From positions 1,364,001 through 1,428,000 of the forward strand of contig CAXHTR010000001.1 of assembly GCA_964019655.1 (NCBI GenBank): a DNA stretch of 64,000 nt, read 5' to 3'. Numbering within the stretch: the first letter of the stretch is position 1; each line of letters begins with the position of its first letter. This DNA is from Perkinsela sp. pyNocScin1. Lineage: Eukaryota; Euglenozoa; Kinetoplastea; Prokinetoplastida; Perkinselidae. The position numbers and the translations under genes are program-made. The notes beneath the pieces were generated by a model. The model was not told the DNA's origin. It saw only the letters and a list, made by a program, of their open reading frames with translations, and did no database searches. Of the stretch, positions 55,598-64,000 are shown piece by piece.

Positions 55598-56662
55598 CTA
55601 ATCAGGAAAAGTCACAATTGATCTTTTTCTCTTTGCACTACGTGCAATCGTACTTGGTTCGTGAGCAGCTTTGGATCTTAACAAAACTTGTGATTCGTGT
55701 CTCATAGAATCATATCCTGATCGCTTGATATCCGGGGCAGGTCCAACTGCAACGTATTTCTTTCGCTTGAGCATGCTTGGATCATCATAATCTATATCTG
55801 GAGTGGGCATGAGTAGTGGCTTCGTGTCTGTGTGCAACATTCGGGGCCTATCATTTGCCACTCTTTCATCTTCTTCCTCTGCTGGATCTTTGCTCAAACG
55901 CAAAAGTAAGGAAGACCAGCGCTCACAAATTTCAAACGCAGCGAGTTTATTTTCGTAAGATTCGGATTTTCTGTTCGAGTAGAACATTAATATGCTGCCC
56001 AAGTCGCCAGTTGATAATAAATCTTCAGCAGATATCCCCGTCCATTGTTCGTCAATAATATCGACTGTGCTACGCCTGGACATTCTTGGAAAAGTGGTAC
56101 GATTAGACTCATGCGCACATGGAATTTTGTTGATGACGTGCAACAAGCGACTCCGTACTAATACAGGTGGCAAATCTGTTTCGGATTTAGGTCTCAGCCA
56201 GTTTGCCACCTCGGTCAAAAAGCCATTCTCAATCATGAGTGGCAGATATTCTACCAATTCAGTAATTCGATCTATTTCTTCAAGATATTCTATTCTTTTG
56301 CAAACATGACGTGTGCTGGCTATGTCACATTTCAACAATTGTTCTTCATCCGCGTGTCGCGATTCGATCATTCGGCTCATGAATTGATCTATAGTGGAGG
56401 CTATTTCATCTTTTTTTGGACGATGACTCACACGACGCTTCTTGGTGAGCTTGTCAAAAAGCAAGTGTGTAGAACGTTCAAGCTCTGATTTCTTCGATTC
56501 CTCAGATGTAATCTCATGCTCATTATCCGTCTGGTTAGCTTCCATCTTTTTCCGAGCAGATGCAGGAGTATTAGCATCAAGAAGATCTGTTGGTGAACTG
56601 CTAGCTTCACTTTCTCCTAAGCTATTTCGAGTTAGTTTATTCATGCCGAATCTTACTTTCAT
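55598..56662 (-). CDS. IWS1: IWS1/SPN1, transcription elongation factor
   Basis: The 354-residue protein (from ATG 56660-56662) has the TFIIS N-terminal-type domain of IWS1/SPN1: LVEYLPLMIENGFLTEVANW, LRPKSETDLPPVLVRSRLL, and DLGSILMFYS...AAFEICERWSSLL, about residues 150-280. N- and C-terminal flanks are acidic or basic and disordered, as in the family. IWS1 binds SPT6 and Pol II and links elongation to chromatin and mRNA processing. The frame extends upstream into the NOC2 stop region; an additional ATG at 56642-56644 is also possible. It follows NOC2 by about 75 bases. Confidence 0.82.
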   Translation of the reverse strand: MKVRFGMNKLTRNSLGESEASSSPTDLLDANTPASARKKMEANQTDNEHEITSEESKKSELERSTHLLFDKLTKKRRVSHRPKKDEIASTIDQFMSRMIESRHADEEQLLKCDIASTRHVCKRIEYLEEIDRITELVEYLPLMIENGFLTEVANWLRPKSETDLPPVLVRSRLLHVINKIPCAHESNRTTFPRMSRRSTVDIIDEQWTGISAEDLLSTGDLGSILMFYSNRKSESYENKLAAFEICERWSSLLLRLSKDPAEEEDERVANDRPRMLHTDTKPLLMPTPDIDYDDPSMLKRKKYVAVGPAPDIKRSGYDSMRHESQVLLRSKAAHEPSTIARSAKRKRSIVTFPD

Positions 56663-56738
56663 GCTATGCAATCTTTCATATAATAAAATGAAATATTTCA
56701 TACTTTCATTACATAAACCCATGAGATATATGCGCGAA

Positions 56739-58637
56739 TTATTCCGACAGAAAGTCAAGTAAAGGCAAAGACGGAACCTCGTCGCGAAATTTAGCCTCCC
56801 ATATCTGGCAATGCTCTGTATTCGTTGGGCTCAGAGTCACTGCTTTCCGTCGTTCTTGAATGATTTCTTCCGTTAAGTTTACAGAACGTAAATATCTGGA
56901 CAGAAGTCTTGAGTGGGCCACGACATTCATTGATTTATTAGCCTTTTTTAAGCTTTGATGGAGAATAGAGAGTGATTCTGGAAAAGAAATTGAGTATGCG
57001 AAGATGGATGCGTACTCAGCAGTAAGCTGAATAAACTTCTCAAATAAGGCTAACTGAACGAGGCCAATCTTCGCTTTGTTTCTGTCTAAATGAAGTAAAA
57101 GTGGCAGCTGAGAACTAAACTCAGCGAGAGACTTATCCGTATGATCTGTGATTGTTTTTTTTGAAAAGATAGAATACTTCAAAAATCGGAGGAAGTACGG
57201 AGTCACTGGCACATTGCAATTTATTGCCTTGCTAATCTTAAGAATAATCTCGATAATTTGAAACTGAAATGGTATGTACGAGGGAGAATTCGCAACTTCC
57301 AGGGCGCCAAGTGATACCTGGATCAATGGATAAGTGAGAGAGCCCAACTCGGCTTCGGTGTGATGCTTAATTATCACGCCACTTATCAGTTTAATGGCGA
57401 CAATAGACTGCCAGTTTACGAGAGAGGCTTTAGCCTTAGCATCAACAGATGATAAAAGTGCTTTTCGAACAAAGTGTGAAAGCTTCTTGAGGCAAAGAAA
57501 TACCGTCTGATACGCGATAAGATGATTTTCGCCGTAAAGAGCCACGATGTCAGAGATCATCAACGCTGAGGTAGCCAAAAACTTTTCGGTGCATTTCTGC
57601 GCAACATCAATAAGATACACGAATAGCTTCTTGAAGATCTTGTCTACACTCATATCATTGCCTTTGGCAAGGGATATTGACCGCTTCACGAATCGTATAG
57701 CACTAAGCCTCGCGTATTCAGTCTTGTCCTCTGCACATATACAGCGAATTGCGAGACTCAGAACAATCTTGTATGCTTTCGTGCATGAGTACGAGAGCAC
57801 GGAAAAGGCTGTAACCCCGTCAAAGAGATATGGCATTATCTCATCATTGAGCATCTCAGAGCTAAGTTTGCAACCGGCTTTCAATAGACTTTTTGAGTAA
57901 AGAGCAACATTGTGAAGAAACTTTCTCCAGAGCCCTTCTGCCGAAGCATTAAGCGGCATCTTAGCAATTTTCTCGGAAAAGTCACTTATCTTTTTGTCGT
58001 GCGGTTTCTGCATCGAGCTTCCTGATTGCTTTTTTGTGGACTCATAGGCTTGGGTGTGTAGAGACTTTATAGCCAATGGAAAATATTTGATAATCTGTTT
58101 GTTTGCAGCTGCAAAATACGACCTTTGGTCGAAAGTCCCGTCTAAAGTGAGCTGTGATATGATTTTTCGGTGCGCAACCAAAACTTGCCGTAGTTGATGA
58201 GAGGTAGCTCTGCCTTCACTTTGTGAGTATGAAAGCCAGTGGTCATCTGAGCACGAAACTTTTACACCAAAAGCTTCCTCCATGATCTGGTCAATTTCCG
58301 AAGTGGAAAGTAGGGATTTATCAGCAGATAGGTCTTCTTGAATATCATCCTCTACATCCTCTTCGCTACTCACATCGTCAAGCTTTCCAAAGTTCAATAA
58401 TTCGGGCTCCTCAGCTTCCAAATATTCGACGAATTCTCTATCATGCTTCTCAATGTCTTCTAAATCTTTTTTATGCTCCTCAGATGCCTTTTGAAATATC
58501 ATATGCGATTTTTCTTTTTTCTTCTCACCTCGCTCTTTCATTTGCTGTATAACGGGGCGCAGCATCTTACGCTTAGCGATAGTTTCAGCAAGATGCTTCT
58601 TCGCATACTTCTTCAATGCTTTTCTTTGCTTGGCCAT
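56739..58637 (-). CDS. NOC2: NOC2 homologue, 60S pre-ribosome assembly/export factor
   Basis: The 632-residue protein starts with a Lys-rich region (MAKQRKALKKYAKKHL) and an acidic stretch (DVSSEEDVEDDIQ), typical of NOC2. The central helical repeat region includes YQTVFLCLKKLSHFVRKALL, then the NOC2 landmark INC-like NCNVPVTPYFLRFL. The final motif PTNTEHCQIWEAKFRDE resembles the NOC2 C-terminal end (W...R.....P). NOC2 pairs with NOC1 and NOC3 to move 60S precursors from nucleolus to nucleoplasm. The ATG is the first in the frame; a short gap with pyrimidine tract and CAG precedes it. Confidence 0.85.
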   Translation of the reverse strand: MAKQRKALKKYAKKHLAETIAKRKMLRPVIQQMKERGEKKKEKSHMIFQKASEEHKKDLEDIEKHDREFVEYLEAEEPELLNFGKLDDVSSEEDVEDDIQEDLSADKSLLSTSEIDQIMEEAFGVKVSCSDDHWLSYSQSEGRATSHQLRQVLVAHRKIISQLTLDGTFDQRSYFAAANKQIIKYFPLAIKSLHTQAYESTKKQSGSSMQKPHDKKISDFSEKIAKMPLNASAEGLWRKFLHNVALYSKSLLKAGCKLSSEMLNDEIMPYLFDGVTAFSVLSYSCTKAYKIVLSLAIRCICAEDKTEYARLSAIRFVKRSISLAKGNDMSVDKIFKKLFVYLIDVAQKCTEKFLATSALMISDIVALYGENHLIAYQTVFLCLKKLSHFVRKALLSSVDAKAKASLVNWQSIVAIKLISGVIIKHHTEAELGSLTYPLIQVSLGALEVANSPSYIPFQFQIIEIILKISKAINCNVPVTPYFLRFLKYSIFSKKTITDHTDKSLAEFSSQLPLLLHLDRNKAKIGLVQLALFEKFIQLTAEYASIFAYSISFPESLSILHQSLKKANKSMNVVAHSRLLSRYLRSVNLTEEIIQERRKAVTLSPTNTEHCQIWEAKFRDEVPSLPLLDFLSE

Positions 58638-58774
58638 TTAGTATAAAAAATCCTGTGCTTGATCGTGATAATGCGAAAGTTTGAAAACATCAGCAGTCCA
58701 TTTAACCTAAATGGATTTTGAATTAGTCAATTAGAAGGTCATTTTGGAATATATGCGCGCTTATTTGACCAAAC

Positions 58775-59968
58775 TCATGCAAGGTCGAAGAGCATGCGAC
58801 TAGGGTCTTCAATGAGATTCTTTATCTTTCCTAAAAATGTAACTGCATCACGACCGTCGATAAGGCGATGATCATATGTGAGAGCAACTGCCATTATAGG
58901 TCGGACAACTACGTTACCTTTTTCATCTACCCACGGCTTCTTTTTCGTCGCGTGCATACCTAATATAGCACTTTGAGGCGGATTGATGATTGGCGTACCT
59001 AGCCAACTTCCGAAAACTCCCCCGTTGGATATTGTGAAAGTTCCACCTGTCATTTCTGCCATTGTAAGTTTCTTGTTTTTCGCCTTCTGACCATAATCAA
59101 CGATCTTTTTTTCAATGTCGATAAAAGACATGTCCTGAACGTCTCGGAGCACAGGCACAACTAAGCCTGTTGGAGTTGCCACAGCAACACTGATATCGAC
59201 GTAATCGTGATACGTAATATAATCATCATCCCAAGATGCGTTTATGATTGGAACATCTTGCAGTGCGATTGCCGATGCTTTTGCAAAGGCTGACATAAAG
59301 CCTAACTTCACGCCATGCTTCTTCATAAATTCTTCTTTGTGCTTCTCGCGTAGCGATATGAGAGCTTGCATATCTATTTCATTGAATGTTGTTAACATGG
59401 CAGCTGTGTTCTGACTAGCCTTTAGACGATCAGCTATTCTTTGGCGCATAAGCGAAGTTTTTTCTTTTCGGACGCGTGAATCGGTGTCAATGCTTGCACC
59501 TTGCGCAGATGCCTTGGAAACTTGCTTAACCGGTACTGGGTCTGCAGCTTCCTTTTGTGGTTGATTTGCAATATTTTTAGCCTGTTGAGAGTTTGTATCC
59601 TCTGGTTTTACAGGCAAACGAGACTCTGGTGCCTTGCCTTCTTTCATTTGCGCAATATCCACACCGACTTCAACCTCTGCACCTTCAGAAGCACTGATAC
59701 CCGTGATATGTCCAGTACTTGGTGCTTTCACAGAAACCGTGAGTTTATCAGATTCAATATCGCATATTTCCTCATCCTCCTTTACAAAGTCGCCGACTTT
59801 CTTCGACCACTGACCAATTTTCCCTTTGTTGATTGATTCAGCAATGAAGGGAACTTTGATAGCAACGCAGTAGGGTGCAGTATTCCACCGAAGAAGAGTC
59901 TTGAATGATGGTGACACACAACTGCGTAACCTTAAGTTGCCTAACTTTGACAGAATGTGACTTTGCAT
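58775..59968 (-). CDS. DLST: Dihydrolipoamide succinyltransferase (DLST, E2 of 2-oxoglutarate dehydrogenase)
   Basis: The 397-residue protein has an N-terminal basic presequence ([16 protein letters not shown]), a lipoyl domain (residues ~35-110) with [16 protein letters not shown] carrying the lipoylated Lys, and a Pro/Ala linker. The catalytic domain (from ~165) begins [20 protein letters not shown]-like, and ends [18 protein letters not shown] with the active His and Asp. There is no peripheral subunit-binding domain, as in many mitochondrial DLSTs. [17 protein letters not shown] after the lipoyl domain resembles trypanosomatid enzymes as I recall. It should act in the mitochondrial TCA cycle. 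Confidence 0.93.
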   Translation of the reverse strand: MQSHILSKLGNLRLRSCVSPSFKTLLRWNTAPYCVAIKVPFIAESINKGKIGQWSKKVGDFVKEDEEICDIESDKLTVSVKAPSTGHITGISASEGAEVEVGVDIAQMKEGKAPESRLPVKPEDTNSQQAKNIANQPQKEAADPVPVKQVSKASAQGASIDTDSRVRKEKTSLMRQRIADRLKASQNTAAMLTTFNEIDMQALISLREKHKEEFMKKHGVKLGFMSAFAKASAIALQDVPIINASWDDDYITYHDYVDISVAVATPTGLVVPVLRDVQDMSFIDIEKKIVDYGQKAKNKKLTMAEMTGGTFTISNGGVFGSWLGTPIINPPQSAILGMHATKKKPWVDEKGNVVVRPIMAVALTYDHRLIDGRDAVTFLGKIKNLIEDPSRMLFDLA

Positions 59969-60039
59969 ATCTAATCAAATACACGAAGCTGAAGGTTAAG
60001 ATAAATCTATGCTTACAGGAAATGAAGTGCCTCTAAGAC

Positions 60040-60558
60040 CTAGTCCCGAAAAACATCGAAAAGCGATTTGGTCAGCCCCTTTTTTTCCTTAACTTTGAAA
60101 GATTTTCGTCGTCGAATAATGACTTCCTTCTTTCTTAATAAAGTAGTCTCTTTTTTCTCTTCCTTATGCCTGGATGTGCGATCTAAAAAGGCCTTGCGTG
60201 CACTTTCGCTTAGCATTTCGAAAGTGCTCCGCAGTGGATTCACGTGCTCGCCACTTCCCAAAAACATTACTCTTATTGTGTGTCCAGGGAGAATGACCTC
60301 TTTATTCGGCAACGAATGATAGGACAATCTAATAAATTGTTCCACCTCGTTCACTTCGATTAATTCACCAGAGAATACCTCATTTTTGGTTGTTTCGATA
60401 CTCACATTCAAAGAAAGTAGGTTTTTGAGGTGATTGTTTAAGGAGCCTAAAATCGTGAATTGTTGTGCAGTCTTATCACGCATGGCATGTGTGAAGTTAG
60501 TTGGGTACGAAATAAAATTGGTATTTTCGATCGCATCTTTGCGTGATGTGGATGTCAT
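60040..60558 (-). CDS. Sm-like protein with basic C-terminal extension
   Basis: The 172-residue protein from ATG 60556-60558 has an Sm-type core around residues 40-105: LLSLNVSIETTKNEVFSGEL (Sm1-like), then VILPGHTIRVMFLG (Sm2-like). The best guess is a SmD1/SmD3-type or LSm protein, but it is divergent. An RKAFLDRTSRHKEEKKE stretch and a Lys/Arg-rich tail follow, longer than usual. The ORF extends 11 codons upstream only to TTG. Only 53 bases separate it from the upstream small gene, and a pyrimidine tract fills most of that gap. Confidence 0.6.
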   Translation of the reverse strand: MTSTSRKDAIENTNFISYPTNFTHAMRDKTAQQFTILGSLNNHLKNLLSLNVSIETTKNEVFSGELIEVNEVEQFIRLSYHSLPNKEVILPGHTIRVMFLGSGEHVNPLRSTFEMLSESARKAFLDRTSRHKEEKKETTLLRKKEVIIRRRKSFKVKEKKGLTKSLFDVFRD

Positions 60559-60611
60559 TGGTGGAAAATCGAAGCCACTTATCACAGACAAGAAAAAGAG
60601 GCCGCAGGGCT

Positions 60612-60782
60612 CTATATCAAAGCTTTACTACTTGTTTGAGCTTCCCGATCTATCAACTTCACTTGCAAGTACTCTAATATTGACTTTTCTGGGTCGCTCG
60701 GGTGATTTTTAAGTAGATGCATGAGAATATCATCAATTAGATTGGCTATTCCTTTATCTTCAATGTATTCCGTGTGCAGCAT
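60612..60782 (-). CDS. Small RIIa-type dimerisation/docking domain protein (56 residues)
   Basis: An ATG at 60780-60782 opens a 56-codon frame ending in TAG at 60612-60614. The protein reads YIEDKGIANLIDDILMHLLK followed by NHPSDPEKSILEYL, the classic RIIa/DPY-30 fold pattern: a helix with LI..IL..LL, then P-x-DP and a second helix ending EYL. Such D/D domains dimerise and dock A-kinase anchoring or radial-spoke proteins, in flagella and elsewhere. A strong pyrimidine tract and TAG lie 12-56 bases upstream. No other domain is present. I consider it a real gene that is too short for usual ORF cut-offs. Confidence 0.72.
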   Translation of the reverse strand: MLHTEYIEDKGIANLIDDILMHLLKNHPSDPEKSILEYLQVKLIDREAQTSSKALI

Positions 60783-60793
60783 ATGAGATGTTA

Positions 60794-60838
60794 CTAATTT
60801 ATATGAGGTTAAAAGAGAAGTAAAAAGGAAAAAAGAAA
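60794..60838 (-). promoter_or_regulatory. Predicted trans-splice acceptor (strong pyrimidine tract + AG)
   Basis: On the minus strand a run of T and C (TTTCTTTTTTCCTTTTTACT and CTCTTTT) is followed about 15 bases later by AG in AAATTAG, 11 bases before the ATG of the RIIa-type gene. This is the clearest acceptor-like signal in the window and supports trans-splicing. Inference from pattern. Confidence 0.55.
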
Positions 60839-60859
60839 TTACTTTGCGGTTCTGTACAT

Positions 60860-63514
60860 CTAAAAGCTAATAGCTGATGGGGATCGAAACTGCCATATAC
60901 CGTTACCATCGGCTTTTGCAGCAAGCTCAACTGCAGAAAGAATCTGAAGGTTCTTTCGTAGAGAGTTGCTATGAAGCTCATAAAGTTCTTTATCGATTGT
61001 AGCGAAACCTTCCCGCAAAAGAAACTCTGACGCACTTTCGATGTCAGGCTTCGAATATATTGAATAATACTGTATACCATCTATGATGTATTCTGCCCGC
61101 GCGAAGAGCGAAGGGACGCTACAATACTCACGGAATAGAAACTCGGCCTCACGAGCGAACTGGTCAGGTATTGGCTGTATGTAAGCAAGGCGGCCTTCGC
61201 GAGCCAATGGAGGTGTTTCCTTCAGAAGTGTATCGCCAGTCATCCTTCTTATGTCTACAGCACTTCGCTTTTCGGCATTTCCATAATCGACGAATCTGAC
61301 AAAGTATTCTCCTTGGCATAAATCTGTCACTACAGCTCTATACCATCTCTTATCCTCTGAAAACCTAGCAATCACAGTCTCAAACTCATCTTTCGGGTCA
61401 TAATATATCCCATCATCAATAAAGCTATCAAGCATGGCATCTATTTGCCTCCGCTTTTTCGAAGTTCGACCATCCAGGGTACAAACGTAAAAGAGATTGC
61501 AGTTCTCTATTTCTGTGAGCATAACAGGTACTAATTCGTTCGAATGGTTCAAATACACATAAGGATTTTGCGATGTGGATTCTTTTGGTAATGAGCCGAT
61601 GTTATCGAAGTCTTTTTGGGGACTCAGCTCTCTTGAGAGCTTGTAAAAGTTTTCAGCCTCCCGGAGTAAGCCATCATACTGGTTCTTGAATATCTTCGAC
61701 AGAGATGCTAGCCCTTTCCGAACTAGCATAACAGCGTAGTTTTCGCCGTGCAAAAATACGTTACCGACAAAGTTTCCATATTTGTCCATGCTCTCTATTT
61801 CTATGTCTACGTCCTGGCCTTGAATATTTTGAAGTGCAAACATGTATGCCGAATCAGCTGTGAGCTCAGCATCTTTATCAAGAGTTTCATGATGCGTGAT
61901 TATGCCGGAAATCTTAAAATTCATCAGAATTGCCAACTTTTCAACGTATACGCGGAAGTGAGTTGGAGAGAGGACAGTATCGATGAATGACGAAAATCTC
62001 ACAGACCCCGAACTTTTCACTTCATTTTGCAGGGACTCATAGAAGTGCTTGGACCTGTTTTCAGAAAGTTTGAACAATTCAAACACCGAGTGCTCCGGCT
62101 GCATAGCAGCCCCGTGGATTCCCAGCTTGGCCTTTTTAGCTTTAAGCTCACAAGCTCGCAATAGATCAACATTCTCTGAATTGTTTTTCATTGAAACTCG
62201 TGCACTGGCCAGACCCATGCCAACGAGCATTGCACCAACATTTTGCTCGCTATCCTTGAGTTTTAGAGTTGCATAAACTCGGATATCGTTTTGAGCCTCA
62301 GGGTTGTTATGTACGTAATCTACTTTAACTGTCACCATCTGACCAACAACAAGCTTGCGCAAAAATTCTTTTGCTGCCCAGGCATAACTCTCGTAAATGA
62401 TGATTGTTTCCATCCCTTCTTTAGCGGGTAGCCGCTGGTATCCTCGGCTCGCGCGAACATTGGCTATTGTTACCTTCGTTGTTTGATTGTCTCGTAATAA
62501 TATCAGAGTATCTCCTGAAATTATCTGAATAACTTGTGCCTCAAATTGTTTTCTTGTGCCATTCTGAGAGACAGTATCTGTCCCCGCGAGCACTTCGGGC
62601 GGTGAAGTTGGTGCTTCTTTCCAGACTCCAAGTTTAGCACGCTGCGCTTTTTTTTCAGCGGCAATCAGCTTTTCTCCGTAAGACGTTTTATTCAATGAGT
62701 TCGATATTCGCGCAAAGCCCTTTTGCAGAAGCTCCTCGGAGAACACATTGCCTCCACTCACAACACTTCCTAGAAATTGCTTTTGCTGAAGGACGTCTTC
62801 AAGAATCAGGGAAATAGTGCGATGTAGCAAGTGAATTTCTGTATGAAACTTTGCCTGGTGAGCTAAAGAGTCTTGAGAAGATTCCTTCGTTGATGAAACG
62901 TAGATTCCAGTAAAATGAACGACGACAAGTTGGTTGATTTCATGAACCATGCATAGAATTGACGAACCGCTCAGTACCTTTTCGACAAGAACACGGAGAG
63001 GCTTCTCTTTGAACAGAGAAAACATCTCCCTTGGATTCTTTGGTGGATGGGGTAATACCTGGCGTACGTGAATATGAGCATTTTTACCGAATATACCAAG
63101 CTCTTGTTTTTTTGCTTGTGCCTGCGCTTCTTTAAGTAATTCTTGGTATTTTGCGAGACCTTTTGAGTGCACGACGGTACACATGCCCATACATGCCAGC
63201 GAAACACCAATGTCTTCATCATTGAGAAGCAGCCGACCTGATTCTCGATTCATAGCATCGATGTGATCATCAAGAATGAATATCACTTTTTTACCAATAA
63301 GTTTTTTTCGCACATACTCCCGAGCTTCATATGAATAGGGTTCATCTTGCGTGTACTCTTGATTGTGGTTCATATGAGCAACCTGTGGAGCATGCACACA
63401 ACTCAAGATGATAGGCTTATAGCTAGGTGGAAAGTGATTGTTTGGAATTATTGTTATTCTATCTGCTTGCTCAACAGAGAAGACAATGTATGATTTTGGA
63501 TTATGTTTCATCAT
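60860..63514 (-). CDS. SND1: Tudor-SN (SND1/p100) nuclease-like RNA-binding protein
   Basis: The 884-residue protein has repeated staphylococcal-nuclease-like domains (about residues 1-140, 170-300, 325-470, 505-650) and a Tudor domain at ~735-800 (PKDEFETVIARFSEDKRWYR, then FVRFVDYGNAEKR) inserted in a partial last SN domain. Each SN domain carries the usual EAREYVRKKLIGK or AAKEFLRKLVVGQ helix and GLA/GFA...LL.AE.KA...K.G.W turn. Tudor-SN binds mRNA and dsRNA in stress granules and spliceosomal complexes, and in some lineages cleaves edited RNA. Domain number and length match the family. ATG 63512-63514 is the first codon. Confidence 0.93.
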   Translation of the reverse strand: MMKHNPKSYIVFSVEQADRITIIPNNHFPPSYKPIILSCVHAPQVAHMNHNQEYTQDEPYSYEAREYVRKKLIGKKVIFILDDHIDAMNRESGRLLLNDEDIGVSLACMGMCTVVHSKGLAKYQELLKEAQAQAKKQELGIFGKNAHIHVRQVLPHPPKNPREMFSLFKEKPLRVLVEKVLSGSSILCMVHEINQLVVVHFTGIYVSSTKESSQDSLAHQAKFHTEIHLLHRTISLILEDVLQQKQFLGSVVSGGNVFSEELLQKGFARISNSLNKTSYGEKLIAAEKKAQRAKLGVWKEAPTSPPEVLAGTDTVSQNGTRKQFEAQVIQIISGDTLILLRDNQTTKVTIANVRASRGYQRLPAKEGMETIIIYESYAWAAKEFLRKLVVGQMVTVKVDYVHNNPEAQNDIRVYATLKLKDSEQNVGAMLVGMGLASARVSMKNNSENVDLLRACELKAKKAKLGIHGAAMQPEHSVFELFKLSENRSKHFYESLQNEVKSSGSVRFSSFIDTVLSPTHFRVYVEKLAILMNFKISGIITHHETLDKDAELTADSAYMFALQNIQGQDVDIEIESMDKYGNFVGNVFLHGENYAVMLVRKGLASLSKIFKNQYDGLLREAENFYKLSRELSPQKDFDNIGSLPKESTSQNPYVYLNHSNELVPVMLTEIENCNLFYVCTLDGRTSKKRRQIDAMLDSFIDDGIYYDPKDEFETVIARFSEDKRWYRAVVTDLCQGEYFVRFVDYGNAEKRSAVDIRRMTGDTLLKETPPLAREGRLAYIQPIPDQFAREAEFLFREYCSVPSLFARAEYIIDGIQYYSIYSKPDIESASEFLLREGFATIDKELYELHSNSLRKNLQILSAVELAAKADGNGIWQFRSPSAISF

Positions 63515-63522
63515 TTCTGATC

Positions 63523-63556
63523 CTAGTGATAAAAAAGTGGCAAAAATAGTGAGGGG
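63523..63556 (-). promoter_or_regulatory. Predicted trans-splice acceptor for Tudor-SN
   Basis: The minus strand shows CCCCTCACTATTTTTGCC and then CTTTTTTATCACTAG, with AG 8 bases before the Tudor-SN ATG. A pyrimidine-rich tract followed by AG close to the start fits an acceptor. Pattern-based inference. Confidence 0.5.
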
Positions 63557-63584
63557 TTCTTTACATCACGTATGAATGAATCCA

Positions 63585-64000
63585 TCATTTCTTATCAAAG
63601 AGCCATGGGTATTCTTTCAGGAGCTTCGCTTCATCGTCTTTCTCGATGGAGTCCGTGATATTCAGAAGGCTTCGAACGTCTGCATCTGACTTTCCTACTA
63701 TCATTGATGCAAGGAATGCACAGCATAAATCTTTGAGCGGAGTAATAAGCAAAGAGCTTGATGCCTTTAGAACTTTAAATAGCGGAGAAGTCTCAAGATT
63801 CTCTCCTTCGGGGGACAGTTTTTCAGTGCAAAATTCATAATCCCATTGTGAAACTACATCTTTGAATTTTTTTCTCAGGGGCTTGCCAATATGGTTCATG
63901 GGGTTTTCGTTGTGGAACTGAATGAACTCAAAGATAAGTTTGAATGTTTGGGTGTCCACCTCAATAGGGATTTCGGTACCAACGCCTTCACTTTCGAGAA
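63585..64000 (-). CDS. SKP1: SKP1, SCF ubiquitin ligase adaptor (N-terminus cut by window edge)
   Basis: The frame runs open to the right window edge, so the start lies outside; a GTG at 63957-63959 is internal, not a start. Visible residues (about 138) include GTEIPIEVDTQTF, FEFIQFHNENPMNH, a linker ending FKDVVSQWDYEF, and the SKP1 C-terminal helical part LLITPLKDLCCAFLASMIVG, then VRSLLNITDSIEKDDEAKL and PWLFD. These match the BTB/POZ-like fold followed by the F-box-binding helices (LNI.nDFT..EE..i.ke..W). SKP1 joins cullin-1 to F-box proteins. It is the first visible gene of the right minus array. Confidence 0.9.
   Translation of the reverse strand, partial: LESEGVGTEIPIEVDTQTFKLIFEFIQFHNENPMNHIGKPLRKKFKDVVSQWDYEFCTEKLSPEGENLETSPLFKVLKASSSLLITPLKDLCCAFLASMIVGKSDADVRSLLNITDSIEKDDEAKLLKEYPWLFDKK

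Overview
This window looks like nuclear DNA from a compact, essentially intron-free eukaryote. All recognisable genes are eukaryotic: nucleolar, spliceosomal, proteasome, peroxisome and Mre11 proteins, an Orc5 candidate and a BLTP1/Csf1 lipid-transfer protein. Each is a single uninterrupted reading frame, including one of about 9.5 kb. Genes are packed with gaps of roughly 20-250 bases and sometimes touch or overlap. Many starts are preceded by a pyrimidine-rich tract and then an AG close to the ATG, as expected for trans-splice acceptors. The genes form strand-uniform arrays. Together this suggests a kinetoplastid-like euglenozoan with polycistronic transcription. The low GC (about 40%), the compactness and a divergent LRR protein would fit an early-branching kinetoplastid such as a Perkinsela-like organism, but that placement is inference.

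Layout. Positions 1-34295 form a minus-strand array running leftward. It encodes, in transcription order from the right: a small two-TM protein, a basic protein, DNAJC9-like, a degenerate actin-related protein, a Qb-SNARE, a small membrane protein, MRE11, a helical-repeat protein, an SMNDC1-like Tudor protein, the giant BLTP1/Csf1 homologue, two unknowns, eIF3h, DOLPP1, SF3A2, three probable organelle proteins, RPN8, RPAC1, GPN1, LSm7, UTP21, a MAPK15-type kinase, PEX13, an ORC5 candidate and a truncated unknown. Positions 34296-35296 are a divergent strand-switch region, the probable transcription origin for both flanking arrays. It contains what looks like a 234-bp hAT-type MITE with a near-perfect 8-bp target duplication. 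Positions 35297-40955 form a short plus-strand array: an SseB-like protein, an unknown, a thymidylate kinase, a catalytically degenerate Dbp9/DDX56 and an LRR protein. Positions 40956-41484 are a convergent switch with a stem-loop. Positions 41485-64000 form a second minus-strand array: SKP1 (cut by the window end), Tudor-SN, a 56-residue RIIa-type docking protein, an Sm-like protein, DLST, NOC2, IWS1/SPN1, a C9orf85 homologue, a 1766-residue unknown, an FCP1-like phosphatase, SmD2, topoisomerase II and a GC-rich coiled-coil protein.

Functionally the set is dominated by housekeeping RNA and ribosome work (UTP21, NOC2, Dbp9, LSm7, SmD2, SF3A2, SMNDC1, Tudor-SN, IWS1, RPAC1, GPN1, eIF3h), genome maintenance (MRE11, TOP2, ORC5 candidate) and membrane or organelle upkeep (PEX13, BLTP1, DOLPP1, SNARE, DLST). 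A recurring oddity is that several enzyme-family members have altered catalytic residues: the Dbp9 helicase, MRE11, the FCP1-like phosphatase and the actin-related protein.
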